The notes under the pieces were generated by a model. It saw only the letters and a program-made list of their open reading frames with translations, made no database searches and had not been told where the DNA came from. A DNA stretch of 64,000 bases. It comes from Phenylobacterium sp. Lineage in GTDB: Bacteria > Pseudomonadota > Alphaproteobacteria > Caulobacterales > Caulobacteraceae. Of the stretch, positions 46,909 to 55,422 are shown one piece after another. Made by a program: the position numbers and the translations under genes. The stretch's first letter is position 1. Every line of letters starts with the position of its first letter. The stretch lies in NCBI RefSeq assembly GCF_030693625.1, contig NZ_JAUYAF010000031.1:1-64000 (forward strand). Direction: 5' to 3'.

Positions 46909-47871
46909 ATGAACAAGCCCCTGCAGGCTGATGCCTGGACCCATCGGGAGATGGACACCCCGGAGATCCTGGCGCTGCGGGCCCACCTTGAGGCGCACAA
47001 CGGCATCAAGGGCCTGGATATCCTCGAGCCCGGCGACACCGAGCACGCCGTCAACCTGTTCCGCCGCGACGGCTTCGTGGTCATCGCCAATGTGCTCACC
47101 AGCGAGCAGACCGACTTCCTGGCCAAGGGCTGCAACGCGGTGGCCCGGGAAATCCTCGCCCTCGATGGCGACCGGGCCGGCAACCGCGGCTCGCACCGCT
47201 ATTCCTTCGGCGGCAGCAGCCTGACCCGCAGCCAGCTGCACCGGCCGGAGTGGCAGATGCTGCTGGATATCCCGGCCGTCACCGAGATCGTCACCGCCAT
47301 CTTCGAGAGCCCGAACTATGTGCTGCGGGCCGCCAGCGGCGACTTCTGCCTGCCCGGCGCGGTGGAGTACCAGCCCCTCCACGCCGACGTGAACGACTGG
47401 CGCAGCGACGAGCGGACGCCGTTCAGCGCCTATCACGACCCGTGCGGCCAGATCTCAATTCGCGATTTGCCGTGCCCCTATGTCTGCGTCAACTTCCTGC
47501 CGCAGGACGTCACCCGGCTGAACGGGCCGACGCGGCAGATACCCGGCACCCAGAACTCCCGCGTGCGCATTCCCCGCCTGGATGACGAGCCGGAATGGAT
47601 GCGGCTGAGCACGGTCTGCCCGGCGCCGGCGGGCGGCATCATGATCCGCGACGTGCGCGCCTGGCACGGCGGCACCCCCAATGTGTCCGACAGCATGCGG
47701 GCCATCCCCAACCTGGAGTTCTACGCGCCCTGGTTCCGCGAGCCGATCGTCCCAGGGATCACCTACGAGGACTATCGCAAGCTGTCGGAACACGCCCAGC
47801 GCCTGGTCCGCCACTGCGTCGCCGACTCCAGCGAGACCCTGGTCACCGGCCCCACCCTGCGGGCCCCATGA
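46909..47871 (+). CDS. Phytanoyl-CoA dioxygenase (PhyH) family oxygenase
   Basis: A 320-residue Fe(II)/2-oxoglutarate-dependent oxygenase. The iron ligands HxD are at 158-160 (HADVNDW); the distal histidine is in RAWHGGTPN, followed by the 2-oxoglutarate-binding arginine in SDSMRAI. The N-terminal FRRDGFVVIANVLTSEQ is typical of the family. The start at 46909 is preferred among several ATGs (46822, 46900). The stop overlaps the reductase start (ATGA). The substrate is unknown. Confidence 0.8.
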   Translation: MNKPLQADAWTHREMDTPEILALRAHLEAHNGIKGLDILEPGDTEHAVNLFRRDGFVVIANVLTSEQTDFLAKGCNAVAREILALDGDRAGNRGSHRYSFGGSSLTRSQLHRPEWQMLLDIPAVTEIVTAIFESPNYVLRAASGDFCLPGAVEYQPLHADVNDWRSDERTPFSAYHDPCGQISIRDLPCPYVCVNFLPQDVTRLNGPTRQIPGTQNSRVRIPRLDDEPEWMRLSTVCPAPAGGIMIRDVRAWHGGTPNVSDSMRAIPNLEFYAPWFREPIVPGITYEDYRKLSEHAQRLVRHCVADSSETLVTGPTLRAP

Positions 47872-48827
47872 AATATCGCCAGCTCGGCCGCTCGGCGCTG
47901 AAGGTCAGCGAACTCTGCCTCGGCACCATGAACTTCGGCCCGCGGACCTCCGAGACGGAGTCCTTCGCCGTCCTCGACGCCGCCGTCGAAGCCGGGATCA
48001 ACTTCGTCGACACCGCCAACCAGTACGGCGGTCGCCTGGGGGTCGGGACCACCGAGACGATCCTCGGCCGGTGGCTGGCCCAGGATCCGAGCCGGCGCGA
48101 CCGGATCGTCCTGGCCACCAAGGTCCATGAGCCGATGTCCGACGACGTCAATGACCGGGGCCTGTCGGCGCGCCACATCCAGATGGCCTGCGACGCCAGC
48201 CTGAAGCGCCTGCGGGTCGATCACATCGACCTCTACCAGATGCATCACATCGACCGCCTCGCGCCGGCCGAGGAGATCTGGCAGGCGATGGACCGGCTGA
48301 TCGCCCAGGGCAAGATCACCTATGTCGGCTCCAGCAACTTCCCCGGCTGGAAGATCGCCCAGCTCAATGAGCGCGCGCAGCCCCGCCTGGGCCTGGTGTC
48401 GGAACAGAGCCTCTACAACCTGATCGAACGCCGCGCCGAGATGGAGGTCCTCCCGGCCTGCCAGGCTTACGGCCTCGGGCTCATCGCCTGGAGCCCCCTG
48501 GCTGGAGGATTGCTGGCTGGGAAGACCCCGGCGGAAGCCGGCCGCCGCCAGAGCGACGACATGAAACGCGCGGCTGCGGCGCGCGCCGATCAGCTGTCTC
48601 GGTTCGCCGATCTCTGCGCGGAGCTGGGGCAATCCCAAAGCGCGGTGGCCCTGGCCTGGCTGCTGCATCAGCCGGGCCTGACCTCGACGATCATCGGACC
48701 GGGCGGCCTTGAGCAGCTGACCTCGATCCTGCACGCGCCTGACATCGAGCTCGGCGCCGACCTGCTGGCGAAGATCGACGCCATCTTCCCACCCGTCGGT
48801 CCGGCGCCCGAGGCCTACGCCTGGTGA
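47868..48827 (+). CDS. Aldo/keto reductase
   Basis: A 319-residue NADPH-dependent oxidoreductase with a TIM-barrel layout. Tetrad residues appear as FVDTANQYGG (D, Y), LATKVHE (K) and YQMHHID (H). Resembles the YajO/MocA-like branch (MKYRQLGRSALKVSELCLGTMNFG). It is the middle gene of a three-gene operon, overlapping both neighbours by four bases. The substrate is unknown. Confidence 0.85.
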   Translation: MKYRQLGRSALKVSELCLGTMNFGPRTSETESFAVLDAAVEAGINFVDTANQYGGRLGVGTTETILGRWLAQDPSRRDRIVLATKVHEPMSDDVNDRGLSARHIQMACDASLKRLRVDHIDLYQMHHIDRLAPAEEIWQAMDRLIAQGKITYVGSSNFPGWKIAQLNERAQPRLGLVSEQSLYNLIERRAEMEVLPACQAYGLGLIAWSPLAGGLLAGKTPAEAGRRQSDDMKRAAAARADQLSRFADLCAELGQSQSAVALAWLLHQPGLTSTIIGPGGLEQLTSILHAPDIELGADLLAKIDAIFPPVGPAPEAYAW

Positions 48828-49612
48828 GCGCCTGGGCGTCCGGGCGGGTCGAGGTCTCCGGCGGCCATCTGGCCTATCACCGCACGGGCGGGGAGGGGCC
48901 GGCCCTGGTCCTGTCCCACGGCCTGACGGACAACGGCCTGTGCTGGCGAAGGTTGGCGCAGGCCCTGGCGCCCGAGTTCGACATCATCATGCTGGACGCT
49001 CGGGGCCATGGCCAAAGTTCGCGGGCGGGCGACCATGACCCGGCGCAGGACATCGCTGAGGCGATCGAACAGCTCGGCCTGGTCCGGCCCATCGTCATGG
49101 GCCATTCGGTGGGCGCCCGGGCCACGGCGGCCTATGCCAACGCCCATCCTGGCCGGGTGTCGAAGGTCGTGCTGGAAGACCCGCCCTTCCTGCCGCTCAT
49201 CGACCGGGCCCAGGCCGACCGCCGGGCCGTACGGTTCCGGGAGCAGGTGGAGACGTTCCAGGCCATGTCCTTGGCCGAGCTGATCGCCATGGGCAGGGCG
49301 CAGTCGCCCCTGTGGCACGACGACGACTTCCCGGCCTGGGCGGTGGCCAAACATCAGACCGATCCGCAAGCCATGCCGGTCTACGCCACGCCCTGGCAGG
49401 AGATCCTCACCCAGATCACCGCCCCGATCCTGCTGATCCACGGCGACAGCGTCCACGGCGGCCTGGTCACACCGCAGATCGCCGCTGAGGCCCGCGCCCT
49501 CAATCCCAATATCACCACGGTCCTGGTCCCGGGCGCAGGCCACAACACCCGCCGGGAAAACTTCCCGGACTATCTTGCGGCGGTTCGCGACTTTCTGGGC
49601 CCTGTGGGCTGA
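48824..49612 (+). CDS. Alpha/beta hydrolase
   Basis: A 262-residue alpha/beta-hydrolase. LSHGLTDNGLCWRRLA is the oxyanion-hole region, IVMGHSVGARATAAYA contains the nucleophile serine in GHSVG, and the final histidine is in PGAGHNTRREN. The start is GTG at 48824, overlapping the reductase stop. Probably an esterase or C-C hydrolase acting with the PhyH oxygenase and the reductase. Confidence 0.85.
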   Translation: MSAWASGRVEVSGGHLAYHRTGGEGPALVLSHGLTDNGLCWRRLAQALAPEFDIIMLDARGHGQSSRAGDHDPAQDIAEAIEQLGLVRPIVMGHSVGARATAAYANAHPGRVSKVVLEDPPFLPLIDRAQADRRAVRFREQVETFQAMSLAELIAMGRAQSPLWHDDDFPAWAVAKHQTDPQAMPVYATPWQEILTQITAPILLIHGDSVHGGLVTPQIAAEARALNPNITTVLVPGAGHNTRRENFPDYLAAVRDFLGPVG

Positions 49613-49914
49613 CCTCGCGCCCCGCTTGAGCACAGCACGCGCCAAGCCCGGCGCAACACAGGCGACGCCCTTCAGCTGCCGGGTTCCGCGCCGCCGATCT
49701 TGGGGTTCCGAACGGGTTTTCCCGCAAGGCCCCAGCGCCACCGCGCCGCAACCTCAGAGGGCCGAACCGCCGGGATACCGCGTCGCGCTCGTGACCATGT
49801 GACGCGGAGTCGACATATGTCGGCGCAAGGCGGGTGCGGCTAAGGACCGGTTAACCTGCCTGGATCTTGGTTGAAGCGGGGGATGGCCACGGTGGAGGTC
49901 CAGGGGGAACGGCG
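49613..49914. other. Intergenic region upstream of the protoglobin kinase
   Basis: About 300 bp without a credible gene. It contains a perfect 12-bp palindrome CGACATATGTCG at 49811-49822 adjoining a GAGTC (GANTC) site, and a GGTTAACC palindrome at 49849-49856 containing TTAACC. Both lie within 105 bp of the kinase start and are likely regulatory. Confidence 0.45.
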
Positions 49915-52035
49915 ATGAAATTGCACGACAATATGCGCCAGCGCCTCGACTTCATCAGGCTCGAGGCCCGCGACGTCACGGCCCTGCAAGAGCTTCGCCC
50001 GCTCATGCGAGGGGCCATTCCGGTCGCCCTGGACGCCCTCTACGAACAGATCCTCGCCTTCCCCGAGACCGCGCGGTTCTTTCCGGACACCGCCACCCTC
50101 TCCGGGGTCAAGACCCGCCAGCGGGCGCATTGGGAGCGCATCTTCGAGGCCCAGTTCGACGACGGGTTCGCCGGCGCCGCGCAGCAGATCGGGCAGGCCC
50201 ATGCCCGGATCGGCCTGAACCCCAGCTGGTACATCGGCGGCTACGCCACGATGCTGCAGCATCTCGTCGCGGCCATCCTCCCTGAGGATACGACGCGCCC
50301 GGCCGAGGCCATGTCCACCCGGACGGCCATAGGGGCCCTGATCAAGTCGGTCCTGCTCGACATCGACCTCTCCGTCGCCGCCTATCTGGAGGCCAGCGAA
50401 CAGGCGCGGGCGCAGGTCGAGGCGGCGGCCTTCATCGAGGTCCAGGCCGCGCTGGAACGCACCCGACGCTCGGAGCAACGGCTGGAGCTCGCCCTGGAGA
50501 TCGCCGATGTCCATGTCTACGAGATGGATTATATGCGGCGTGAACTGATCAAGGCCGGGGCCGAGGACACCTTCTTCACCACGCCGAAGACCTACGACGA
50601 GCTCCAGCGGGACATCTATTCGGCCATCGATCCTCGAGATCGACCCCGTGTCGAAAAGGCGTGGCGACGCCACATTGAGGCCGGGGCGCCCTTCCACCCC
50701 GAATACCGGGTGGTCCGCGCCGACGACAAGGAAGTCTGGGTCTCCGCCGCCAACAAGCTGATCACCGACCCGGATGGCCGCCCCCTCCATCTGATCGGCG
50801 CCCTTCAGGACATCACCCCCCGGAAGGCCGCCGAGCAGGCCCTGCTTCAGGCCAAGGAAGAGGCCGAGGCCGCCAACCTGGCCAAGTCGATCTTCCTGGC
50901 CACCATGAGTCACGAGATCCGAACCCCGCTCAACGGCATCCTGGGCATGGGACAGGTGCTGGCCAAGGAGGACCTCACCGAGCGGCAGCATGGGCAGGTG
51001 CAGGTCATCCTGCAGTCGGGCGAGCTGCTGCTGAGCCTGCTCAACGACCTGCTGGACATCTCCAAGATCGAGGCTGGAAAACTGACCATCGAGGCGGGGG
51101 AGGTCGACCTCGCCGAGATTGCCCGCGCCGTCTTCGCCAACCTCCAGGCCATGGCCGCCGGGAAGGACGTCGCCGTAACCCTGGAGATCGCGCCGGAGGC
51201 CGAGGGAATCTTCAAGGGGGACCCGACGCGTGTGCGCCAGATCGTCACCAACCTGGCCTCCAACGCCCTGAAGTTCACGTCCCACGGGCTGGTCGCCCTG
51301 GTGCTGTCGAACTGCGACGGTCAATTGCGCTTCGCCGTGCGGGACACGGGGATCGGGATCGCGGCCAGCAAGATCGGCGACCTGTTCCAGAAGTTCACCC
51401 AGGCCGACCCCTCGATCACCCGGCGGTTCGGGGGCACGGGCCTGGGCCTGGCGATTTCCCGGGAGCTCGCACGCCTGATGGGCGGGGATATCGTCATCGA
51501 GAGCGAGGAAGGCGTCGGTTCGACCTTCACCGTCAGCCTGCCCCTGGCCCGGTCGGAGGCCCAGCGACCGGCCCCCGCGGCGGCGGCGGCCGAAGCGGCA
51601 TTCGACGATCCCGGCGCTCTCCGCATCCTGGTCGCCGAGGACAATCCCGTGAACCAGATCGTCATTCAGACGATGCTGCAGCAGGCGGGGCTCGATCCCG
51701 TGGTGGTCAATGACGGCCAGGAAGCCGTCGAGGCCTGGCGGACGGCGAATTGGGACCTGATCCTCATGGACGCCCAGATGCCGGTCATGGACGGGCTGAC
51801 CGCGACCCGCGTCATTCGCCAGGAAGAGGCCGGGCGCGGCGCCCCCCGGACTCCCATCCTCGCCCTGACCGCCAATGTGATGGCCGATCATCTGGCCGCC
51901 TACAGAGCGGCCGGCATGGATGGGCTGGTCGGCAAGCCGATCGACGCAGCCAAGCTGTTCCTCGCCATGGAGGCGGCGCTGGACGAGGCGCAGGTCGCCG
52001 GCTCGACCCTTCCGGATCAGACTGAATCAACCTGA
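49915..52035 (+). CDS. Protoglobin-coupled hybrid sensor histidine kinase
   Basis: A 706-residue hybrid kinase. Residues 1-165 form a protoglobin domain with proximal histidine H96 in HARIGLNPSWYIGGY, so it probably binds haem and senses O2 or another gas. A PAS/PAC domain (about 190-315), HisKA with H333 in MSHEIRTPLNG, HATPase (DTGIGIAASKIGDLFQKF, GGTGLGLAIS) and a receiver with D619 (LILMDAQMPVMDG) follow. The ATG at 49915 has AGGGGG upstream. It has no membrane segment. A broken copy of its receiver coding region lies at 55142-55283. Confidence 0.9.
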   Translation: MKLHDNMRQRLDFIRLEARDVTALQELRPLMRGAIPVALDALYEQILAFPETARFFPDTATLSGVKTRQRAHWERIFEAQFDDGFAGAAQQIGQAHARIGLNPSWYIGGYATMLQHLVAAILPEDTTRPAEAMSTRTAIGALIKSVLLDIDLSVAAYLEASEQARAQVEAAAFIEVQAALERTRRSEQRLELALEIADVHVYEMDYMRRELIKAGAEDTFFTTPKTYDELQRDIYSAIDPRDRPRVEKAWRRHIEAGAPFHPEYRVVRADDKEVWVSAANKLITDPDGRPLHLIGALQDITPRKAAEQALLQAKEEAEAANLAKSIFLATMSHEIRTPLNGILGMGQVLAKEDLTERQHGQVQVILQSGELLLSLLNDLLDISKIEAGKLTIEAGEVDLAEIARAVFANLQAMAAGKDVAVTLEIAPEAEGIFKGDPTRVRQIVTNLASNALKFTSHGLVALVLSNCDGQLRFAVRDTGIGIAASKIGDLFQKFTQADPSITRRFGGTGLGLAISRELARLMGGDIVIESEEGVGSTFTVSLPLARSEAQRPAPAAAAAEAAFDDPGALRILVAEDNPVNQIVIQTMLQQAGLDPVVVNDGQEAVEAWRTANWDLILMDAQMPVMDGLTATRVIRQEEAGRGAPRTPILALTANVMADHLAAYRAAGMDGLVGKPIDAAKLFLAMEAALDEAQVAGSTLPDQTEST

Positions 52036-52097
52036 TCGGACAAATGGGTCTAACTGCTTGAAGCTAGAGCATTGTCCGATAACGGCCGAAGGGGGCC

Positions 52098-54230
52098 TCA
52101 GAAGCTGGCGTTCAACGACACCCGCACGGCGCGCGGCGCGCCCGGCATGATGTTGTTGTCGCCATGGCTGGTGGGAAAGTAGCGCTGGTCGAACAGGTTC
52201 TCGATGTTGACCTGGGCTCGCAGCGCCTCCGTCAGCCGCACGAACACCGCCGCATCGACACGGGTGAAACCGGGCAGGGTCACGGTGTTGGAGACCGAGG
52301 CGAACATCTTCGTCTGGTGGACGATCCCCAGGCCTGCGCCGAACCGATCGCTGAAGTCGTACTTGTTCCACAGCGAGAAGGTGTGCTCGGGCGCCAACGG
52401 GACCTCCCGCCCGGCCGGGGCGGCCGAGGTGGTGCTGGTGATCTTGGCGTCCTGCCAGGCGTAGCCGCCAACCACCTGCCAGTGCTCGGTGAGGCGGCCT
52501 GCGAGGCCGGCCTCGAAACCATCGGTGCGCTGGGACCCGGTGAGGACCACCTGGCCCGGGCGGGTCGGATCGGGCGCGCTCGTGTTCTCCCGGTCGAGGC
52601 GGTAGAGCGCCGCCGTGAAGAGCAGATCAGGCGTCACCTCCCACTTCAGGCCCACTTCGCGGTTCTCGAACGCCTCGGGCTCCAGGGTCTCGCTGGTGGC
52701 GTTGAGCGAGGCGAACTGATCGCCCGAGCTCGGCAGATAGGACACGCTGTAGCTGGCGTAGAGCGACACCGGTTCGATCGGCTTGAACACCAGCCCCAGA
52801 CGCGGCGACCAGAGGTCGTCCTGTCGCGAGAAGTCGCGCCGGCCGGTCACCGACGCGCGGAGGTCGGAGAAGTCCACCTCGAAGCTGTCGAAGCGCAGGC
52901 CCGCGATCAGCTGCAGCTGGGGCGTCAGCTCGATCTGGTCCTGGACATAGGCCGCCGCCACCGTGGCCTTGACCCGGTTGTCGGCGTCGCCGCCGGTGGT
53001 GGTGAAGAAGATGGGCAGGCCGCGTCGGGTGGGGTCGGTGAAGGGGTTGCCGGCCAGGGTGGTCGGGCCGGTCACCGTGTTGAAGTGGCCGGTGCGCCGG
53101 AGATTGGAAGTCTTCTGCAGGCCGAACTCGGCCCCCGCGAGGAATGTGTGCTGCAGGCCGCCCAGCGCGGTCCTCCACACCAGGTCGGTCTGGTTGAACA
53201 GGTTCTCCCGCGGGCTGTCGTTCTGGTAGGCCTGCAGCGGATAGGTGGAGGCGGCGCCGCCGACCGCCACAGCCGCTCCGGCGGGGAAGATGTTGGCGTA
53301 GAACTTGTCGTAGTCGCCATACACGGTGCGGTTGCGCACCACCAGGCTATCGGTGACCTGGTATTCCACGCCCAGGTTCACGAGGTCGACCTTGGTGGTG
53401 GCGTAGCTGCGCTCGGGATCGCCGAAAAAGGCCCCCCGCGGCGCGGGCGACGGACGGCCGGCGAAGGCGGGAACGCCGCGGTCGGTCGTGCGGTCGTCCT
53501 CGAAGTGCTCGTAGGACAGCGAAACGGTGAGGCCCGCGCCGTTGCGCCACGCGACGGAGGGGTTGAACCCCCAGCGCTCGATGTTGGTGAAGTCGCGGAA
53601 GCTCTCCGAGCGCTCGTGGAGGCCGACCAGGCGGACGGCGAAGGCGTCGTCGATGGGATGGGCGACATCCACGGTAAGGCGACGATGATCCCATGACCCG
53701 AGCGCCACGGCGAGCGAGCGCTCATCGGACCAGTCGGCCATCTTGGTGACGCGGTTGATCACCCCGCCGCCGCCGCCCCGGCCGAAGATCATGGCGTTGG
53801 GGCCCTTCAGGACCTCGACCCGCTCGACATTGTAAAGGTCGCGAAAGTACTGGACGTCATCCCGCACGCCATTGACGAAAAAGTCGGCGGTCGTCGAATT
53901 TCCCCGGATCGTCGGCGCGTCGCGATGGCCCTCGCCCTGGCCCATGGTGACGCCAGGCACGTAGCGAACGACGTCGGCCATCGTCTGCATCGCCTGGTCG
54001 CGGATCAGCTCGTCCGTGATGACCGTCATAGCCTGCGGCACGTCGCGGAGCGGCGTGTCGGTCTTGGTGGCCGTGGTCGTGCTCATGGCCCGATAGGCGT
54101 CGTCGCGGGGCGCGGTCACCGTCACGCCGGCCACCTCGGCGTCGGCGTCGGCCGCCCGCGCCTCATGGCTGGCCAGAGCGAGCATAAGCGGCGCGAGGGC
54201 GACAAGGGCGGCGTTCCGACGAGCGTTCAC
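52098..54230 (-). CDS. TonB-dependent catecholate siderophore receptor (Fiu-like)
   Basis: A 710-residue outer-membrane receptor. It has a signal peptide (ALVALAPLMLALASHEARA), a plug domain with VPQAMTVITDELI, GEGHRDAPTIRGNSTTADFFVNG and FGRGGGGGVINRVTK, and a beta-barrel ending in phenylalanine (VRVSLNASF). The plug sequence is closest to Fiu, the catecholate siderophore receptor. Fur-box-like sites lie 30-80 bp upstream. It is flanked in direct orientation by the kinase receiver coding region and its broken copy. Confidence 0.9.
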   Translation of the reverse strand: MNARRNAALVALAPLMLALASHEARAADADAEVAGVTVTAPRDDAYRAMSTTTATKTDTPLRDVPQAMTVITDELIRDQAMQTMADVVRYVPGVTMGQGEGHRDAPTIRGNSTTADFFVNGVRDDVQYFRDLYNVERVEVLKGPNAMIFGRGGGGGVINRVTKMADWSDERSLAVALGSWDHRRLTVDVAHPIDDAFAVRLVGLHERSESFRDFTNIERWGFNPSVAWRNGAGLTVSLSYEHFEDDRTTDRGVPAFAGRPSPAPRGAFFGDPERSYATTKVDLVNLGVEYQVTDSLVVRNRTVYGDYDKFYANIFPAGAAVAVGGAASTYPLQAYQNDSPRENLFNQTDLVWRTALGGLQHTFLAGAEFGLQKTSNLRRTGHFNTVTGPTTLAGNPFTDPTRRGLPIFFTTTGGDADNRVKATVAAAYVQDQIELTPQLQLIAGLRFDSFEVDFSDLRASVTGRRDFSRQDDLWSPRLGLVFKPIEPVSLYASYSVSYLPSSGDQFASLNATSETLEPEAFENREVGLKWEVTPDLLFTAALYRLDRENTSAPDPTRPGQVVLTGSQRTDGFEAGLAGRLTEHWQVVGGYAWQDAKITSTTSAAPAGREVPLAPEHTFSLWNKYDFSDRFGAGLGIVHQTKMFASVSNTVTLPGFTRVDAAVFVRLTEALRAQVNIENLFDQRYFPTSHGDNNIMPGAPRAVRVSLNASF

Positions 54231-54298
54231 GAGGGGCCTCTTTAAAGATGATACTGCAAATGCGAGGCGTTCTTAGGCGATCACCTCAGCCTTGGCAA

Positions 54299-54313
54299 TG
54301 AGAACCGTTCGCA
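54299..54313. promoter_or_regulatory. Fur-box-like dyad upstream of the siderophore receptor
   Basis: TGAGAACCGTTCGCA has TGAGAA and TTCGCA arms (5 of 6 matched) and lies 69 bp before the receptor start. A weaker similar dyad TGCGAGGCGTTCTTA lies at 54261-54275. Both fit iron-dependent Fur control. Confidence 0.5.
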
Positions 54314-54383
54314 AAATCTCCAATGGAGCTGGCGCCCCCTCCGATGGCGCCACCGAACGCCGGGGAATTACCTGGTCGGCTTA

Positions 54384-54503
54384 AAAGGGCCGATCGGGGT
54401 GACGGATGGGCTCTGGGTCGGTCCAGGTGAGGGGCATGTTGATTTGCAGGAAGGCGTCGTCGTACTGGCCCCGCTTCACCCGCCCCGGGTACTCGTTGCA
54501 CAT
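54384..54503 (-). pseudogene. Fragment of an SRAP (SOS response-associated peptidase) gene
   Basis: Read leftwards from an ATG at 54503: MCNEYPGRVKRG then LQINMPLTWTDPEPIRHPDR. The MCNEY start with catalytic Cys2 and the LxWxDxEPIRxxDR pattern match the first 40 residues of SRAP/YedK proteins. The frame stops at 54381 and no other frame continues the family, so about 80% of the gene is missing. Confidence 0.45.
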
Positions 54504-54614
54504 CGGCAGGAGGCTCCTATTGGGACGGTGACTCTGACACGTCTGGCAGACGAGCCCGCTTTGCTTTGCCAGCCTCCTCCACCTATGGTGCAGCCAGATT
54601 GCCTGGGGGGCGAA

Positions 54615-55094
54615 ATGGTTGGCTTGGCTCGTAAGTCTCTCTTTGGTGCGGCCGCGCTTGCTGCCTTGTTCGCCTGCTCCACAGCCATCGCGGCCCCGGT
54701 GACCGCTTCCGATCCTGATACCGTCGTCGCCGCCCTTCAAAACAGCGGATACAAGGCCAAGCTAACGACAGATAAAGACGGCGACGCCTGGGTTGAGACA
54801 GCGTCCGAGGGAAACGATATTCGGATCGCATTCCTTAGTTGCAACAACAAAAAATCCTGCACTCAGCTAGAGTTCTTAGCGTTTTGGGATTGCGATAAAG
54901 AAGTTAAGCGCTGCGAAACGCTTAATAATACGTGGAATTCTGAAGAAGTATTCTCCCATACGATTATGATCGATAATAAGATCGCCATGTACCGTCATCT
55001 GCTTCTGGATGAGGGCGGCGCGTCAGAGGCATTGTTCATCAAGAATTTCGAATTCTTCTCGCGAGACGCCGCCGGTCTCATGGATAAATTTTAG
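54615..55094 (+). CDS. Exported YbjN-domain protein
   Basis: A 159-residue protein with a signal peptide (KSLFGAAALAALFACSTAIAAP) and a YbjN-like domain (VVAALQNSGYKAKLTTDKDGDAWVE, then IRIAFLSCNN and NTWNSEEVF). Two cysteine pairs occur in the middle. The second half is markedly AT-rich compared with neighbours (many AAT, AAA and ATT codons), suggesting recent acquisition. The ATG at 54615 is chosen because the signal peptide starts there. Function unknown. Confidence 0.75.
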   Translation: MVGLARKSLFGAAALAALFACSTAIAAPVTASDPDTVVAALQNSGYKAKLTTDKDGDAWVETASEGNDIRIAFLSCNNKKSCTQLEFLAFWDCDKEVKRCETLNNTWNSEEVFSHTIMIDNKIAMYRHLLLDEGGASEALFIKNFEFFSRDAAGLMDKF

Positions 55095-55141
55095 TTCCCA
55101 CCGGCGGGCTCTCAGTCGAACCCAGAGCACCGGAATCCCGA

Positions 55142-55283
55142 ATTCGACGATCTTGGCGCCCTTCGCATTCTTGTCGCCGAGGACAATCCCGTGAACCAGA
55201 TCGTCATTCAGACGATGCTGCAGCAGGCGGGCTCGATCCCGTGGTGGTCAACGACGGCCAGGAAGCCGTCGAGGCCTGGCGGA
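55142..55283 (+). pseudogene. Broken duplicate of the receiver-domain coding region of the protoglobin kinase
   Basis: This 142-bp stretch is a direct copy of 51600-51742. The first 35 bp have several substitutions; the remaining 108 bp differ only by a one-base deletion (near 55231) and one substitution. The deletion shifts the frame, and no start or remainder of a response regulator is present. It is a remnant of a duplication or rearrangement and lies 3.1 kb on the far side of the siderophore receptor. Confidence 0.9.
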
Positions 55284-55422
55284 GCGGACGGCAGGTGGTG
55301 ACGCCTGAGGCGGGGGCCACGGTCGCCTAATCCACGCGCCGCTGGGCCCGAGGCGTGTGTCCCTGAAGAACGACACCGGAAACGCGGTGTCTCGCAAGAA
55401 TGAATTCGAGTCTCGCGGGCGC

